Origin: Acidobacteria bacterium Ga0077553
GTDB taxonomy: Bacteria; Acidobacteriota; Terriglobia; Bryobacterales; Bryobacteraceae
Length of the DNA: 64,000 bases
Direction of reading: 5' to 3'
Assembly: GCA_001464575.1 (NCBI GenBank)
Contig: LNFE01000244.1
Coordinates: 1-64,000, forward strand
Shown: positions 51,949 to 62,057 of the stretch, one piece after another
Layout of the letters: the number at the start of each line of letters is the position of its first letter
Numbering within the stretch: the first letter of the stretch is position 1
Position numbers and translations under genes: made by a program
Notes under the pieces: generated by a model
The model's input: only the letters and a program-made list of their open reading frames with translations
Database searches by the model: none
Told to the model about the DNA's origin: nothing

Positions 51949-53574
51949 TTAGGCTTTCCTGCCGAGAAGGGAATCCAACTGCTCCACCACCATGGTCATC
52001 ATCACGATCTCGCCGCGCAGTTGGTGTGTCGCCATCGAAGCCTCCTGATTCGCCTCTGCATTCTTCTGCACAACCGCCGAGACGCCTTGAAGCGCAGCAG
52101 CGATCTGGTCCATGGAACTCGTCCGGTCAATGGCGCCCTGACTGAGGAGCGCGGCGGAGTTATCAATGGCGGCCGACCCCTGCAGAATATCGCGAAAGAC
52201 CTGAGCGACCTGACCGGTGCGAGCCGCGCCCTCCGTCGCGCTGGCCTTCGCCTCCATCATCATGGAGTCGGTGTCCTCGGCCGCTGAGGCGCAACGTCGC
52301 GCCAAAACCCGCACCTCGTCCGCTACGACGGCGAAACCCTGTCCGTGTTCGCCCGCACGCGCGGCCTCAATGGCTGCATTTAAAGCCAGCAGGTTGGTCT
52401 GAAACGCAATTTGACCAATGATACCCACCACTCCCCGCACGCGTTCGGATGCGCCTTGAATCTGCTGCATCGCCGCGTGGAGCTCCGCAATGGCGTTGTT
52501 ACCCTGGGTAATCTCCCCCGTTAACCCGGCGATGCTGCGGGCAATGCTCGTCGTCTCCTCGCGCTCGCGATGAGCGCGATCCCTAGTTTCCTGCATCATG
52601 GCGGCAATCTCCTCGACAGACGCCGCCTGTTCCGAGGCGCCTGCGGATATCCCCGCGCTCACGCTCGCTACCGAGTTCGCGGTGGACTGCATCTGGTGCG
52701 CACCCGCATGCAGCGTCTCGGCGGCCGCGCGGATCTCCGTCGTAAGGGTGATCGGAACCTGAATCGCGATAAAAATACCTAAGAAATAGAAAGCCGCCGT
52801 CGTCAGCGAGGCGAGGAGCATCCGCCGCTCGAAGGCCATTTGGCGCATCGCCAGCAGAGTATCCAACTCCGCGAGGGCCACCTCGGCGAAGCGGCTCAGT
52901 TTGGCCATGACCACTCGGGGATCTCGGGCCGGACCCGACAGGGCCGACTCTAACTCCCGGATCACCAAAGGCAGGCGCGCCTGCAACGACGGACTGGAGT
53001 CGAAGAAGTTTTCATCCTCCTTCACCGCGGCCCGGGCTGACCGCAGCAGTTGCGCCAACAGTTCCGGCGAGTCCGGCTGCGCAGCGAGCAGCGGCAGGAC
53101 CAACCCCACGGCATCCATCAGGTTGTACGCATCCAGGCTTGGATCGAGAATCAAGTAGCTGTCATCCAGCAACTGGCGCAAGGCGCGCTGAGCCTCCGCG
53201 GCTTCTGCCGATCGGGCGATAATCTTCGCAAGCAGCGGACGCGCCGCCTCAACCCCGGCCCGCTCCCGGGCCGCGAAGCGAACATCTTGGTTGAGCGAAG
53301 AGACGACAAAGTAAAGGGCAGCCACAACGGGCAGCGTTAAGAGGGCGACGGCAACCCACATCCGGCTATGTAGGGGTAGCTTTGAGAGAACGAGGCGAGT
53401 GCGATTAGCAAGGTCAAGGGACCAGGAGTGAGATCTTCGAGCTTTCACTTTGTTCTTATCGTTCCAACCTGCCGCCAAGTTGAGGGAAATGTCGAACCAG
53501 TAATTTACTTGCCTCCGGACGGAGGCAGTGATACTTTCAAGAAGAACGTGGATTGATTTAGGGCTGGGGATCAT
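51949..53574 (-). CDS. Methyl-accepting chemotaxis protein
   Basis: About 541 residues. One membrane segment near residue 75 ([20 protein letters not shown]) and a second near 265 ([18 protein letters not shown]) flank a helical extracytoplasmic sensor of about 170 residues. The cytoplasmic signalling tip has the MCP core [20 protein letters not shown] followed by [18 protein letters not shown], and a C-terminal heptad region. ATG 53574 is used; GTG 53448 would give a shorter N-terminus. No chemotaxis kinase or CheW genes lie in the window. Confidence 0.8.
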   Translation of the reverse strand: MIPSPKSIHVLLESITASVRRQVNYWFDISLNLAAGWNDKNKVKARRSHSWSLDLANRTRLVLSKLPLHSRMWVAVALLTLPVVAALYFVVSSLNQDVRFAARERAGVEAARPLLAKIIARSAEAAEAQRALRQLLDDSYLILDPSLDAYNLMDAVGLVLPLLAAQPDSPELLAQLLRSARAAVKEDENFFDSSPSLQARLPLVIRELESALSGPARDPRVVMAKLSRFAEVALAELDTLLAMRQMAFERRMLLASLTTAAFYFLGIFIAIQVPITLTTEIRAAAETLHAGAHQMQSTANSVASVSAGISAGASEQAASVEEIAAMMQETRDRAHREREETTSIARSIAGLTGEITQGNNAIAELHAAMQQIQGASERVRGVVGIIGQIAFQTNLLALNAAIEAARAGEHGQGFAVVADEVRVLARRCASAAEDTDSMMMEAKASATEGAARTGQVAQVFRDILQGSAAIDNSAALLSQGAIDRTSSMDQIAAALQGVSAVVQKNAEANQEASMATHQLRGEIVMMTMVVEQLDSLLGRKA

Positions 53575-53631
53575 TTTTGCCCGCCTTGCTAATTGCAACC
53601 ACGCTAAAAAGTGCTAAAGGAGTAATGACTC

Positions 53632-53892
53632 ATGCGACCAAACGAAGCCCTATGCGGCTCGGGTGGAGAGCTTGTTATGGTGCGGTTGACCGTAACGGCG
53701 AAGGACCTGGAAGAGACTCTGGAGACCCTGGCGGAGCTCGACTTCCCCGTTAATCCGGAGCTGTTTCACCGTGGTGCCGAGACCACTATCGAATTTCCCG
53801 CCTACACCGGGAAACTGAATAGAATCTTCGAGGTTCTCCAGGATAAGGGGGCACTCGAAACCGTCTCCATGCTGGCCGAGATCGGTCTGTAG
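53632..53892 (+). CDS. Small conserved-looking protein of unknown function
   Basis: 86 residues, with AAAGGAG upstream of the ATG. The sequence VRLTVTAKDLEETLETLAEL then FPVNPELFHRGAETTIEFPA reads like an alpha/beta protein with an acidic helix; the end LNRIFEVLQDKGALETVSML forms another helix. It resembles ACT-like or small alpha-beta regulatory proteins, but no family can be named. It is divergent from the chemoreceptor and convergent with the anti-sigma gene. Confidence 0.5.
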   Translation: MRPNEALCGSGGELVMVRLTVTAKDLEETLETLAELDFPVNPELFHRGAETTIEFPAYTGKLNRIFEVLQDKGALETVSMLAEIGL

Positions 53893-53898
53893 CGCCGG

Positions 53899-54150
53899 TC
53901 AGGCCTCGCCACAGCGCCGAGCGGCCATCTTTCGCCGGAGGGCCTCCATCAAGCGGCCCTCCACCTCACTCGGTATCGCTTGTGGCTCCATCCCCTTGAA
54001 CACCTTCATGGTTTTCTTGCAGGTATCCACCACCACCCAGCAATTCGGGCACTCGTTAATGTGCTTTTCGAGTTGCACGCGGAGCAGCGAATCCGTCTCC
54101 TCATCAAGGAAGGAGTTCAACTCGGTCAGAAACTCTTTACATGTAAGCAA
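53899..54150 (-). CDS. Zinc-finger anti-sigma factor (zf-HC2)
   Basis: 83 residues. H30-x3-C34-x2-C37 in KHINECPNCW is the anti-sigma zinc motif, within a helical ASD-like domain. There is no membrane segment after it, so it is a soluble anti-sigma factor. The ATG overlaps the sigma factor 3' end by 14 nt, so it is co-translated with its partner. Confidence 0.8.
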   Translation of the reverse strand: MLTCKEFLTELNSFLDEETDSLLRVQLEKHINECPNCWVVVDTCKKTMKVFKGMEPQAIPSEVEGRLMEALRRKMAARRCGEA

Positions 54151-54760
54151 GCGCGTCGTCTCCCTTTCGCTTGAATACCCTTGTGAGGCGTTCTCGTAAC
54201 TGCAGCCGGGCTCGGAGCAACCGGCTCTTCACCGCCGGAACCGAGAGGTCGAGTGCTTCGGCCGTCTCCTCCGTCGACAACTCTTCCACATCGCGCAACT
54301 GGAACACCGTACGAAACGCGGGTTTCAAATTTTGGATGGCCTCATCCAGAATCTGCCGCAGCTCCGTCTGGCCGTATTTCTGCTCAGGATCGCCGTCCCA
54401 CACCGCAATCTCGCGGGTCACCTGCTCTTCACCCGTATCAATCTCCTCATCCAGCGACACCGTCTTGTCACTGCGGCGCTTGCGCAGCTTCATCAATGCC
54501 TCGTTCACGGCAATGCGAACCACCCAGGTGTAAAACTTGGAGTCGCCATGAAAACTGTCGAGATGCGTGTAGGCCTTTAAAAAGGCGTCCTGCAAGACAT
54601 CTTCGGCGTCCTCGTCGTTTTGGGTAATGTTCTTGGCGAGGCGGAAAATCTTTCGGTTGTAACGATTGACCAAAGTGGAAAACGCAGCGTCGTCACCCTG
54701 ACGAGCGAGTTCCACCAGAGCTGATTCGTCGATGAGTTCCTGCCCGTTGGCGGTATCCAT
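54137..54760 (-). CDS. ECF RNA polymerase sigma factor
   Basis: 207 residues. Region 2 (ALVELARQGDDAAFSTLVNR, RKIFRLAKNITQNDEDAEDV, LQDAFLKAYTHLDSF) and region 4 (LKPAFRTVFQLRDVEELSTE, AEALDLSVPAVKSRLLRARL) are typical of RpoE-like ECF sigma factors. ATG 54760 is used; an upstream start at 54829 would add 23 residues without clear homology. It is paired with the zf-HC2 anti-sigma. Target genes are unknown. Confidence 0.85.
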   Translation of the reverse strand: MDTANGQELIDESALVELARQGDDAAFSTLVNRYNRKIFRLAKNITQNDEDAEDVLQDAFLKAYTHLDSFHGDSKFYTWVVRIAVNEALMKLRKRRSDKTVSLDEEIDTGEEQVTREIAVWDGDPEQKYGQTELRQILDEAIQNLKPAFRTVFQLRDVEELSTEETAEALDLSVPAVKSRLLRARLQLRERLTRVFKRKGDDALAYM

Positions 54761-54903
54761 GCGCGGTTTCTTATCATACCAGCCGGGCCGGAATTCAGGG
54801 AGTGCCGTTGGGAGGGCCAAACCGGTCATATGCTACTCTGATGTTTACTCTCCTCCTTTGGATTCAGCCCTTTGAGGGTGGAATCCGCCGAAGTAAACAC
54901 CTC

Positions 54904-56838
54904 ATGTCCAGTATTGTGATCACGCTGCCGGATGGCAGCCAGAAGAGCGTTCCCGCCGGATCGCGTCCGCTTGATGTCGCCAAGTCCATCAGTCAGCGGC
55001 TCGCCGATGATGCCATCGCCGCCAAGGTGAACGGGGAGATGTTCGACCTCACCCGTCCGCTCGATGGCGACGTCAATCTCCAGATCCTGACGACGCGCGA
55101 CCCGGAGGCCCTCGAAGTCTACCGGCACTCCACCGCCCATCTCCTGGCCGCCGCCGTGCTCGAAATCTGGCCCGGCACCCAACTCGGCATCGGCCCCCCC
55201 ATCGAAAACGGCTTCTACTACGACTTCGACAAGGAGGTGCCCTTCACCCCGGACGACCTCGAAAAGATCGAGGCCAAGATGTGGGAGATCCAGGCCCGCG
55301 ATCTCACCTACGACCGCGTCATGACCGAAAAAGAGGAGGGCCTCAAAAAGTACGCCAACCTCTGGATGAAGAGCGAACTCATCGCCGAGCGCGCGGGCGA
55401 AATCTTCAGCGAGTACACCCTTGGACCGCAGTTCATCGACTTCTGCCGCGGCCCCCACGTCCCTTCCACCAAGAAGATTAAAGCCTTCAAACTGCTCCAC
55501 CTCGCCGGCGCCTACTGGAAGGGCGACGAGCACAACAAGCAGCTGCAGCGCATCTACGGCACGGCCTTCTTCACCAAAAAGGAGCTCGACGAGTTCATCG
55601 CCCGCCAGGAAGAAGCCAAGCGCCGCGACCACCGCAAGCTCGGCACCGAACTCGACCTGTTCAGCATCCAGGAACTCGCCGGCCCCGGCCTCATCTTCTT
55701 CCACCCCAAGGGCGGCATCATCCGCAAGACCCTCGAAGACTGGATGCGCGAAGCCTATCTCGCCCGCGGCTACTCGCTCGTCTATACCCCCCACGTCGCC
55801 CGCCGCGACCTCTGGAAGGTCTCTGGTCACGCCAATTTCTACAGCGAGAACATGTTCAAACCGATGGAGCTGGACGACGCCGAATACCAGCTCAAGCCGA
55901 TGAACTGTCCTTGCCACATCCTGATCTTCGCCAACTCCCCTCACAGCTACCGCGATCTCCCCGTGCGGCTCGGCGAGCTCGGCACGGTCTATCGCTATGA
56001 ACGCAGCGGCACCATGCACGGCCTCCTCCGCGTCCGCGGCTTCACCCAGGACGACGCCCACATCTTCTGCACCCCCGAGCAGATTGAAAGCGAAGTGGTC
56101 GGCTGTCTTGAATTCGCCATCCACACCCTGCACACCTTCGGCTTCACCGAGTACGAAGCCGAACTGTCCACCTGGGACGACGGCGCCAGCGGCAAGTACG
56201 ATGGCACGCCCGAACTCTGGGCCCTCGCCGAAAAAGCCCTCTTCGCCGCCACCGAAAAGGTCGGCATGAAGGCTAAACTGATGAAGGACGAAGCCGCCTT
56301 CTACGGCCCCAAAATTGACGTCAAACTCGTCGACGCCATCGGCCGCAAGTGGCAGCTTTCAACCGTTCAGTTCGACTTCACCCTCCCGCAGCGGTTCAAG
56401 CTCGAATACACCGCCGAAGACGGCAAGAAGCATCAGCCGCTCATGGTCCACCGCGCCCTGTTCGGCAGCGTCGAACGGTTCTTCGGCATTCTGGTCGAAC
56501 ACTACGCCGGCGCCTTCCCCGTCTGGCTGTCTCCGGTCCAGGTCGCCGTCCTCCCCATCACCGACAAGCAGAACGACTACGCCCGCGAAGTGGTCGCCAA
56601 GCTCGAATCCGACGGCGTCCGGGTTACCCTCGACGAACGCAACGACAAGGTGAACGCCAAAATTCGGGATGCCCAGATGCAGAAGATTCCCTACATGCTC
56701 GTCATCGGCGGGCGCGAAGCGGAAAACGGCAACGTCTCCGTCCGGCACCGGAAGCAGGGCGACCTCGGCGTCAAGCCGGTCGAAGAGTTCCGGGCTCACA
56801 TCAAGCAACTGATCGCGTCGCGAGCGACGTCGGAATAA
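54904..56838 (+). CDS. thrS: Threonyl-tRNA synthetase
   Basis: 644 residues, full-length class II ThrRS. The order is: TGS domain (1-65), editing domain with HxxxH (HSTAHLLAA), catalytic core with zinc Cys in KPMNCPCHILIFA, motif 2 region (YRYERSGTMHGLLRVRGFTQ) and motif 3 region (HRALFGSVERFFGILVEHY), then the anticodon domain (VLPITDKQNDYAREV). It charges tRNA-Thr. ATG 54904 is used; an in-frame extension to 54802 has no homology. The usual partner infC is not downstream; the next gene is hpnI, 7 nt away. Confidence 0.9.
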   Translation: MSSIVITLPDGSQKSVPAGSRPLDVAKSISQRLADDAIAAKVNGEMFDLTRPLDGDVNLQILTTRDPEALEVYRHSTAHLLAAAVLEIWPGTQLGIGPPIENGFYYDFDKEVPFTPDDLEKIEAKMWEIQARDLTYDRVMTEKEEGLKKYANLWMKSELIAERAGEIFSEYTLGPQFIDFCRGPHVPSTKKIKAFKLLHLAGAYWKGDEHNKQLQRIYGTAFFTKKELDEFIARQEEAKRRDHRKLGTELDLFSIQELAGPGLIFFHPKGGIIRKTLEDWMREAYLARGYSLVYTPHVARRDLWKVSGHANFYSENMFKPMELDDAEYQLKPMNCPCHILIFANSPHSYRDLPVRLGELGTVYRYERSGTMHGLLRVRGFTQDDAHIFCTPEQIESEVVGCLEFAIHTLHTFGFTEYEAELSTWDDGASGKYDGTPELWALAEKALFAATEKVGMKAKLMKDEAAFYGPKIDVKLVDAIGRKWQLSTVQFDFTLPQRFKLEYTAEDGKKHQPLMVHRALFGSVERFFGILVEHYAGAFPVWLSPVQVAVLPITDKQNDYAREVVAKLESDGVRVTLDERNDKVNAKIRDAQMQKIPYMLVIGGREAENGNVSVRHRKQGDLGVKPVEEFRAHIKQLIASRATSE

Positions 56839-56845
56839 GCCCTTG

Positions 56846-57967
56846 GTGGCGTGGGTTCTGGCGGCTCTGCTGACTGGTTCGCTCGTGTATTGCGTGCTGA
56901 TTGTGGTGGCGGTCCAGAGATACCGGACCGCCCGGCGCGCGGGAACCGGCACGGAACCCGTCAGCATTCTCAAGCCACTAGCCGGGCTCGACGAGGGACT
57001 CGAAGCCAACCTGCGCAGCTTCTTTGAACAGAACTATGATGATTTCGAGATATTGTTCGCCGTCCGCACGAAGTACGATCCCGCCTATGCCCTCGTCGAA
57101 TCGCTGCGCCGCGAATATCCCGCCGTGGCCTCCCGCACCATCCTGACCGGGGAGCCGCCATGGCCGAACGCCAAAGTCTGGAGTTTGTCCCTCATGATGG
57201 AGCAGGCCAAATTCGACCTGCTCATCATGAGTGACTCCGATATCCGCGTGACTCCCGCGATGGCCCGCACCATCGCCGGTGAGTTTGCCGCGGACCGTGG
57301 ACTGGCCGTGACCACCTGCCCTTACCGGGCGGTGGCCGGCCGGTCGATCTGGTCCCAACTCGAAGCCATGGGGATGAATACCGAGTTCTGGGGCGGCGTG
57401 ATGGTCGCCCGCCTGCTCGAAGGCATGCGCTTCGCCGTCGGCCCCACCATTGCCGCGCGAAAATCAGCCATCCGCACCGTCGGCGGTTGGGAACTGCTCC
57501 AGCAATACCTGGCCGAAGATTTCGTCCTCGGGAGCTTTGCCGCCGAACGCGGTCTCGGGGTGGAACTGTCTCACTACGTCATCGAACACCGCATCGGCAA
57601 CGAGAGCTTTCGCCAGAACGCCGCCCACCGCATCCGCTGGAACCGGTCCACGCGCCGTTCCCGCCCGGCCGGCTACGTCGGCCAGATCTTCACGAACCCG
57701 ATTCCCATCGCTCTGGCCCTGGTCGCCGCCCGGCCGGAGTGGTGGCCCGTCCTCATCCTAGTGGCTTCGTTTCGTAGTTTCGCTGGTCGGGCCACTGCCG
57801 AAACGGTTCTCGCCGACCCCGTCTGCCGCCGGCAGTGGCTCTGGATCCCCGCCCAGGACCTACTGAGCTTCGCCTTCTGGGTAGCCGGATTCTTTGGCAA
57901 CACTATCAAATGGCGCGGGGTACGCTATCGACTCCTCCCGGACGGGAAGTTTCAGCGGGCGGAATAA
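56846..57967 (+). CDS. hpnI: Hopanoid glycosyltransferase HpnI (GT21-like)
   Basis: 373 residues. N-terminal membrane helix, then the GT21 ceramide-glucosyltransferase-like core: EPVSILKPLAGLDEGLEANL, the metal-binding DSD at about 130-132 (LLIMSDSDIRV), EFWGGVMVARLLEGMRFAVG and an RxxRW-type motif (AHRIRWNRSTR), then C-terminal membrane helices. It matches HpnI, which adds N-acetylglucosamine to bacteriohopanetetrol. GTG 56846 or TTG 56843 starts just after thrS. No hpnJ or hpnK lies in the window. The 3' end overlaps the next gene on the other strand by 62 bp. Confidence 0.75.
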   Translation: MAWVLAALLTGSLVYCVLIVVAVQRYRTARRAGTGTEPVSILKPLAGLDEGLEANLRSFFEQNYDDFEILFAVRTKYDPAYALVESLRREYPAVASRTILTGEPPWPNAKVWSLSLMMEQAKFDLLIMSDSDIRVTPAMARTIAGEFAADRGLAVTTCPYRAVAGRSIWSQLEAMGMNTEFWGGVMVARLLEGMRFAVGPTIAARKSAIRTVGGWELLQQYLAEDFVLGSFAAERGLGVELSHYVIEHRIGNESFRQNAAHRIRWNRSTRRSRPAGYVGQIFTNPIPIALALVAARPEWWPVLILVASFRSFAGRATAETVLADPVCRRQWLWIPAQDLLSFAFWVAGFFGNTIKWRGVRYRLLPDGKFQRAE

Positions 57968-58493
57968 CGGACCGCAAGAACGAGCGAAGGGCTTCAACCG
58001 ACGCGCTCGCCGATTCGGCCTCCACCGCCGGCGGCGGCAACTCCTCCCGCCACGCTGCCCCGCGCGAAAAGATCCGGACCTGCGGCGCGCCCACCTTGGC
58101 CGACACCACATGGCCCTTGTCCCAATACTGCTTGGCGCGGGTATCCCAGATGCGCGCCATCACCTCCGTCGCCGGCGGCGCCCAATCGCTGTCCGCCTGC
58201 GGCTCCCAAATCACCTGCACCAGAATCGGCGCACCCTCAAACTCCAACAGTAAAGACTGCAGCGCCGTTGCGGCCGCCAGCGACTCCGGCCGAGTGGGAG
58301 ACAGAACCGCAACTACCCGGATGCGGTCCGAAGCTTGGTTGAAATCGGTCTGAAGGCGCGCGACGGTCGACGCGTCCACACTCAACAATGGCGGCTGCCC
58401 CTCCGGCACGGTGCCGGGGCCGTAAAGATACCAGAGGGAGGCGCCAAGGATGGCGGACATGGTGAGCCCCCAAAGGGCGAGAAGCTTTTTCAT
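57906..58493 (-). CDS. Thioredoxin-fold-like protein lacking the catalytic cysteines
   Basis: 195 residues. A membrane anchor (LLALWGLTMSAILGASLWYLY) is followed by a thioredoxin-like domain. The active-site segment reads VAVLSPTRPESL, where I recall homologs with SPTCPxC, so both cysteines are replaced by Arg and Ser. The downstream strand (PILVQVIWEPQADSDWAPPA) is intact. It is therefore likely a non-redox binding protein if expressed. No cysteine is present in the whole protein. Antisense overlap with the hpnI 3' end is 62 bp. Confidence 0.55.
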   Translation of the reverse strand: MKKLLALWGLTMSAILGASLWYLYGPGTVPEGQPPLLSVDASTVARLQTDFNQASDRIRVVAVLSPTRPESLAAATALQSLLLEFEGAPILVQVIWEPQADSDWAPPATEVMARIWDTRAKQYWDKGHVVSAKVGAPQVRIFSRGAAWREELPPPAVEAESASASVEALRSFLRSVIPPAETSRPGGVDSVPRAI

Positions 58494-58535
58494 GGCAATG
58501 CTTTTACATAGAGTATCGGCAGGTCGAAGAAGTTT

Positions 58536-60674
58536 CTATGGAGCGGGCTGCAAAGTGAGTGTCGCAGCGGGCGAAGAGTAGAGCGGAAACCCCTCCGCGC
58601 TCTGATAAGCCCGCCACTGATCGGTATAGTGACCGGAAAAGGGGTGCCCCGACACCCCAGTCGGCAGATTGTAGAGCCCGCCGGCCGGATCGCCGAAATC
58701 GACCACAAACCGCATGGAGGGCAACATCCGGGCCGACGTCTGTTTTACCGTAGTGCTCGATCCGTTCGCCTCGTAGGGCCCCAGGTTAAAGTAGCGCCCG
58801 ATCCACGGCAGCCGGTCCAGCACCGGGTGTCGCACGGTCAGTTGGTTGTACACCCCGTAGCGCCACTTTCGCAGATCCGAACCTTGGGCGCGCTGCCCCT
58901 CTTCAACGCCCTCCTGCAGAGCGCGCAGAAGCACGGCGTCCCAATCGCCAAACCAGCCCGGAGTCTGCCGGTCCAGTAGCGCTTCGATATGCGCCGAGCC
59001 GATCTGGGTATCATAATCGGCCCCAGGCTGGCCCGCGGCCTTTTCGACAATCATGCGGCGCAGATGCTGATAGGTATAGGTAATGATGAGCGGCGCCGGC
59101 AACTCCGGCATCATGAGCCAGGTTGGGGTTGGTGGCCTTCCGGCGCTCCCACGCCTTCACCACATGCTGAGCCAGGTGATGCGATAGTCCGGAATAGACG
59201 TCCGCCTGCAACTGAATCGTCGCCGCCGCGGACCACTTCGGCTCGGCGGCAATTCGATCCGCAATCTGCCGGGCGCGATACGGTGCCGTGAAGTTGCCGG
59301 ACACCGTATACGGATAGTTCGCCGGAAACGGATTCTGATTCGCCGTCAAGACGCGGCCCGATGGCGGATTATAAAAGCTGGGGAGTTCGGCAAAGGGGAT
59401 ATAACCGTCCCAATCGAACTCGCCGGTCGAGCCCTCCACCGGCACGTCCCCGGCGTGCTTGCGGCGGATCGGCATCCGGCCCATCGTCTGCAAGCCGATG
59501 TTTCCATCCACATACTCTCGAGCGCCGCGCGGAACTCCGTCCAGTTCTGGGCGCGGTTCAACGGCAGAATGGCGAATACAAACGGCTCCTTCAAAGCGGC
59601 CGTCCATTGCAGCGCCGCCTGCCGGTTGCCCACCGTCGCGTTCACCGGCCCGTGCGCCGTCACCCACTGCTTGAACTCGACCGGAGCCTGTCCCCGCACC
59701 GGAATCAACTCCCGATCCAGCTCCGCCTGCAGAACCTGCCCCTTATAAAGGTAACGGCCGGTCGCCGGGTCCAACTGTTCAAGAAAGTAGTCCTGAACAT
59801 CAAATGCCAGATTCGTGATCCCCCAAGCGATCCGCGCATTCCGCCCGATCACCACCCCGGGAACTCCCGGAATAGTCACGCCCATCACATCCAGGCCCCC
59901 GCCGCGCAGTTGCACCGGATACCAAATGCCCGGAATACCATGTTGCAGATGCGGATCATTCGCCAGCAAAGCCTTGCCGGAGTGCGTCCGCGCCGGCGCC
60001 AGCGCCCAGGCGTTGGATCCTGGCTGGACGTCCTCGCCACCCCGGGTGGAAAACAGATAGTCTAGCTTTTCCTTGTCCCCCTTCTGCAGCAACAGAGCCT
60101 TTTGCAACTCAATCCGCGCCGTGCTCGAAAGGGTCCGGAACATCAACAGACCAATGCCGAGCGTATCTTCAATGCGCCACGGCCTTGGATCAAAACCGAG
60201 CATCCGGAACTCCACCGGATAGTTCCCCCGCTGTTGCCGGATCGAATGGTTCACGCCCCGGGCGAAGGCGGCCAGCGCCGCATAGTCAGCCGCGGATAAG
60301 GTGGTCAACTGTTGCTCGGCAATCCGCGCCATCCGGTGGCTGCGGGTTTCGCGATCTGTCTCGAGCGCCGCCGGCCCCACCACCTCCGACAGCGTCCCGC
60401 TGGCGGCTCGCCGCAGCGACTCCATCTGCCAAAGGCGGTCTTGGGCCGCAACGTAGCCTTGCGCGAAAAGAAGGTCTTCGAGTGAGCCCGCTTCAATGCG
60501 GGGCAGCCCCCGCTCGTCGCGATGAATCGTTACAGCGGCGGTAACCGGCGCGGCCACCGAGCCGCTGGTCTGCGGCAACGGCCGCCAACCATACCACCAA
60601 ACCGCGAACGCCACGGCTAGGGCTACGAGGCCGATGAACGAGTTGATAAACTTGAGAAGCCGATTCGAGCGCAC
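58536..60674 (-). pseudogene. Penicillin acylase-family Ntn hydrolase, broken by two short deletions
   Basis: From GTG 60674 one frame gives the membrane anchor and the N-terminal chain, including the autocatalytic Ser site PGSNAWAL and HGIPGIWYPVQLRG. The frame breaks near 59515, between EFRAALES and YVDGNIGLQTMGRMP. It resumes one frame over as DWDGYIPFAELPSFYNPPSG. Near 59120 it breaks again, between RKATNPNL and MPELPAPLIITYTYQHLRRM, and stays open to TAG 58536 with the C-terminal SMRFVVDFGDPAG. At both breaks about 10-20 residues normally present are missing. All parts remain recognisable, so the lesions are recent or assembly errors. Confidence 0.75.
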
Positions 60675-60713
60675 TCCCTGTATTGTATCGGTCCCGGGAG
60701 AGCGCAGCCCTTC

Positions 60714-62057
60714 ATGTCAGAAGCCAACTACGGATATCGTTTTCTCTTACTTGCGTTTATCGTCGCGCTAAACGGATTCTTCGCGGCCTCGGAAGCGGCC
60801 ATGCTGTCCGTACGTAAGTCTCGCTTGCAATCGCTGGCCGACGAAGGGGAGGCCGGCGCGAAGATGGCTCTCAATCTCCTCGAAAATCCGGAGCGGATGC
60901 TGAGCGTCACGCAGGTCGGCGTCACTCTCACCAGCCTCGGCCTCGGCTGGGCCGGCGAGGACACGTTGTTTGAAATGTTGATCGGTTGGCTGCAGCCCGT
61001 AATGACTCCCGCCACCACCGCCCTTTTCCACGGCATCGCCATCACAGCGGCCTTCACCGTGATGACCTATTTTCACGTGGTCCTCGGCGAGGTAGTGCCG
61101 AAGAACGTCGCCCTCGCGTCGGCGGATAAGCTAGCCGTTCTGGTAGCACCGATTCTGTTAGTCTTCTCCCGCATTGCCGGGCCACTCGTCACCACCATCG
61201 AGCGCTCCGCGAACTTCATCTCGGCCCGCCTCGGCGTCAACGGCGAGGCCCAAAGCAGTGGGCACTCGGTGGAAGAGTTGAAATTTATCGTTGCCTCCAG
61301 CCGCACCGAAGGTCACCTCGAAGGCTTTGAAGAAGATGCGATTCGCCGGCTCCTCGAACTGTCGAACTTTGCCGCCCGAGAGATCATGGTGCCGCGCAAG
61401 CAAATGGTCTCCGTGAGTGTCTCCTCCTCGCTCGACCATGTGCTGCTGCAGTTAAACGAGCACCAGTACTCCCGGCTCCCCGTTTACGAAAAAGAGCCGG
61501 ACCAGATTGTCGGCATCGTCCACTTGAAGGATCTGGTTCAGGTCTGGATGCGCCGCCGCGCCGCGCAGGACGCCCGCCGGATCACCATTCCCGGCTTCGA
61601 CTTGCGAAAGGTGATGCGGCAGCCCCTCTTTGTCCCCGAAACAAAATCGCTGCACGAACTGGTCGACGAGTTCCGCGAGCATCACTCCCACATGGCCTTG
61701 GTAGTCGACGAACATGGCTCCGTGGCCGGACTGGTAACTCTCGAAGACGTGCTGGAGCAGGTGTTCGGCGAGATTGAGGACGAACACGATATCTCCCGCC
61801 CGCGCGCCGCTGCTGACGCCCGTAGCTTCGAAGTGGATGGCATGATCAACATTCCGGACCTCGACAATCAGTATGGTGTCGAGTTGCCCTCCGACGATGG
61901 ATACGAAACGCTCGCCGGCTTCCTGCTCTTCCAACTTGGAGACCTGCCGCAGGTAGGCACCGTGGTCGAGCATGAGAAGCTGCGCTTCACCGTGATGGAA
62001 ATGGAGCGAAACCGGATCGCCCGGGTGAAGGTCGAGCGGCTCGGGACCGATGCTTGA
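60714..62057 (+). CDS. CNNM/CorC-family transporter (hemolysin C-like)
   Basis: 447 residues. The DUF21/CNNM membrane domain (LLAFIVALNGFFAASEAAML, LSVTQVGVTLTSLGLGWAGE, VLGEVVPKNVALASADK) is followed by a CBS pair (REIMVPRKQMVSVSVSSS, ALVVDEHGSVAGLVTLEDVL) and the CorC_HlyC domain (FEVDGMINIPDLDNQYGVEL, LRFTVMEMERNRIARVKVER). Such proteins transport or regulate divalent metal ions, chiefly Mg2+. It is divergent from the acylase pseudogene (39 bp between starts). Confidence 0.85.
   Translation: MSEANYGYRFLLLAFIVALNGFFAASEAAMLSVRKSRLQSLADEGEAGAKMALNLLENPERMLSVTQVGVTLTSLGLGWAGEDTLFEMLIGWLQPVMTPATTALFHGIAITAAFTVMTYFHVVLGEVVPKNVALASADKLAVLVAPILLVFSRIAGPLVTTIERSANFISARLGVNGEAQSSGHSVEELKFIVASSRTEGHLEGFEEDAIRRLLELSNFAAREIMVPRKQMVSVSVSSSLDHVLLQLNEHQYSRLPVYEKEPDQIVGIVHLKDLVQVWMRRRAAQDARRITIPGFDLRKVMRQPLFVPETKSLHELVDEFREHHSHMALVVDEHGSVAGLVTLEDVLEQVFGEIEDEHDISRPRAAADARSFEVDGMINIPDLDNQYGVELPSDDGYETLAGFLLFQLGDLPQVGTVVEHEKLRFTVMEMERNRIARVKVERLGTDA

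Noticed and set aside
54826-56133. 435-residue minus-strand frame over thrS
   Set aside because: thrS is unambiguous on the plus strand; the antisense frame is low-complexity Glu/Val/Gly.
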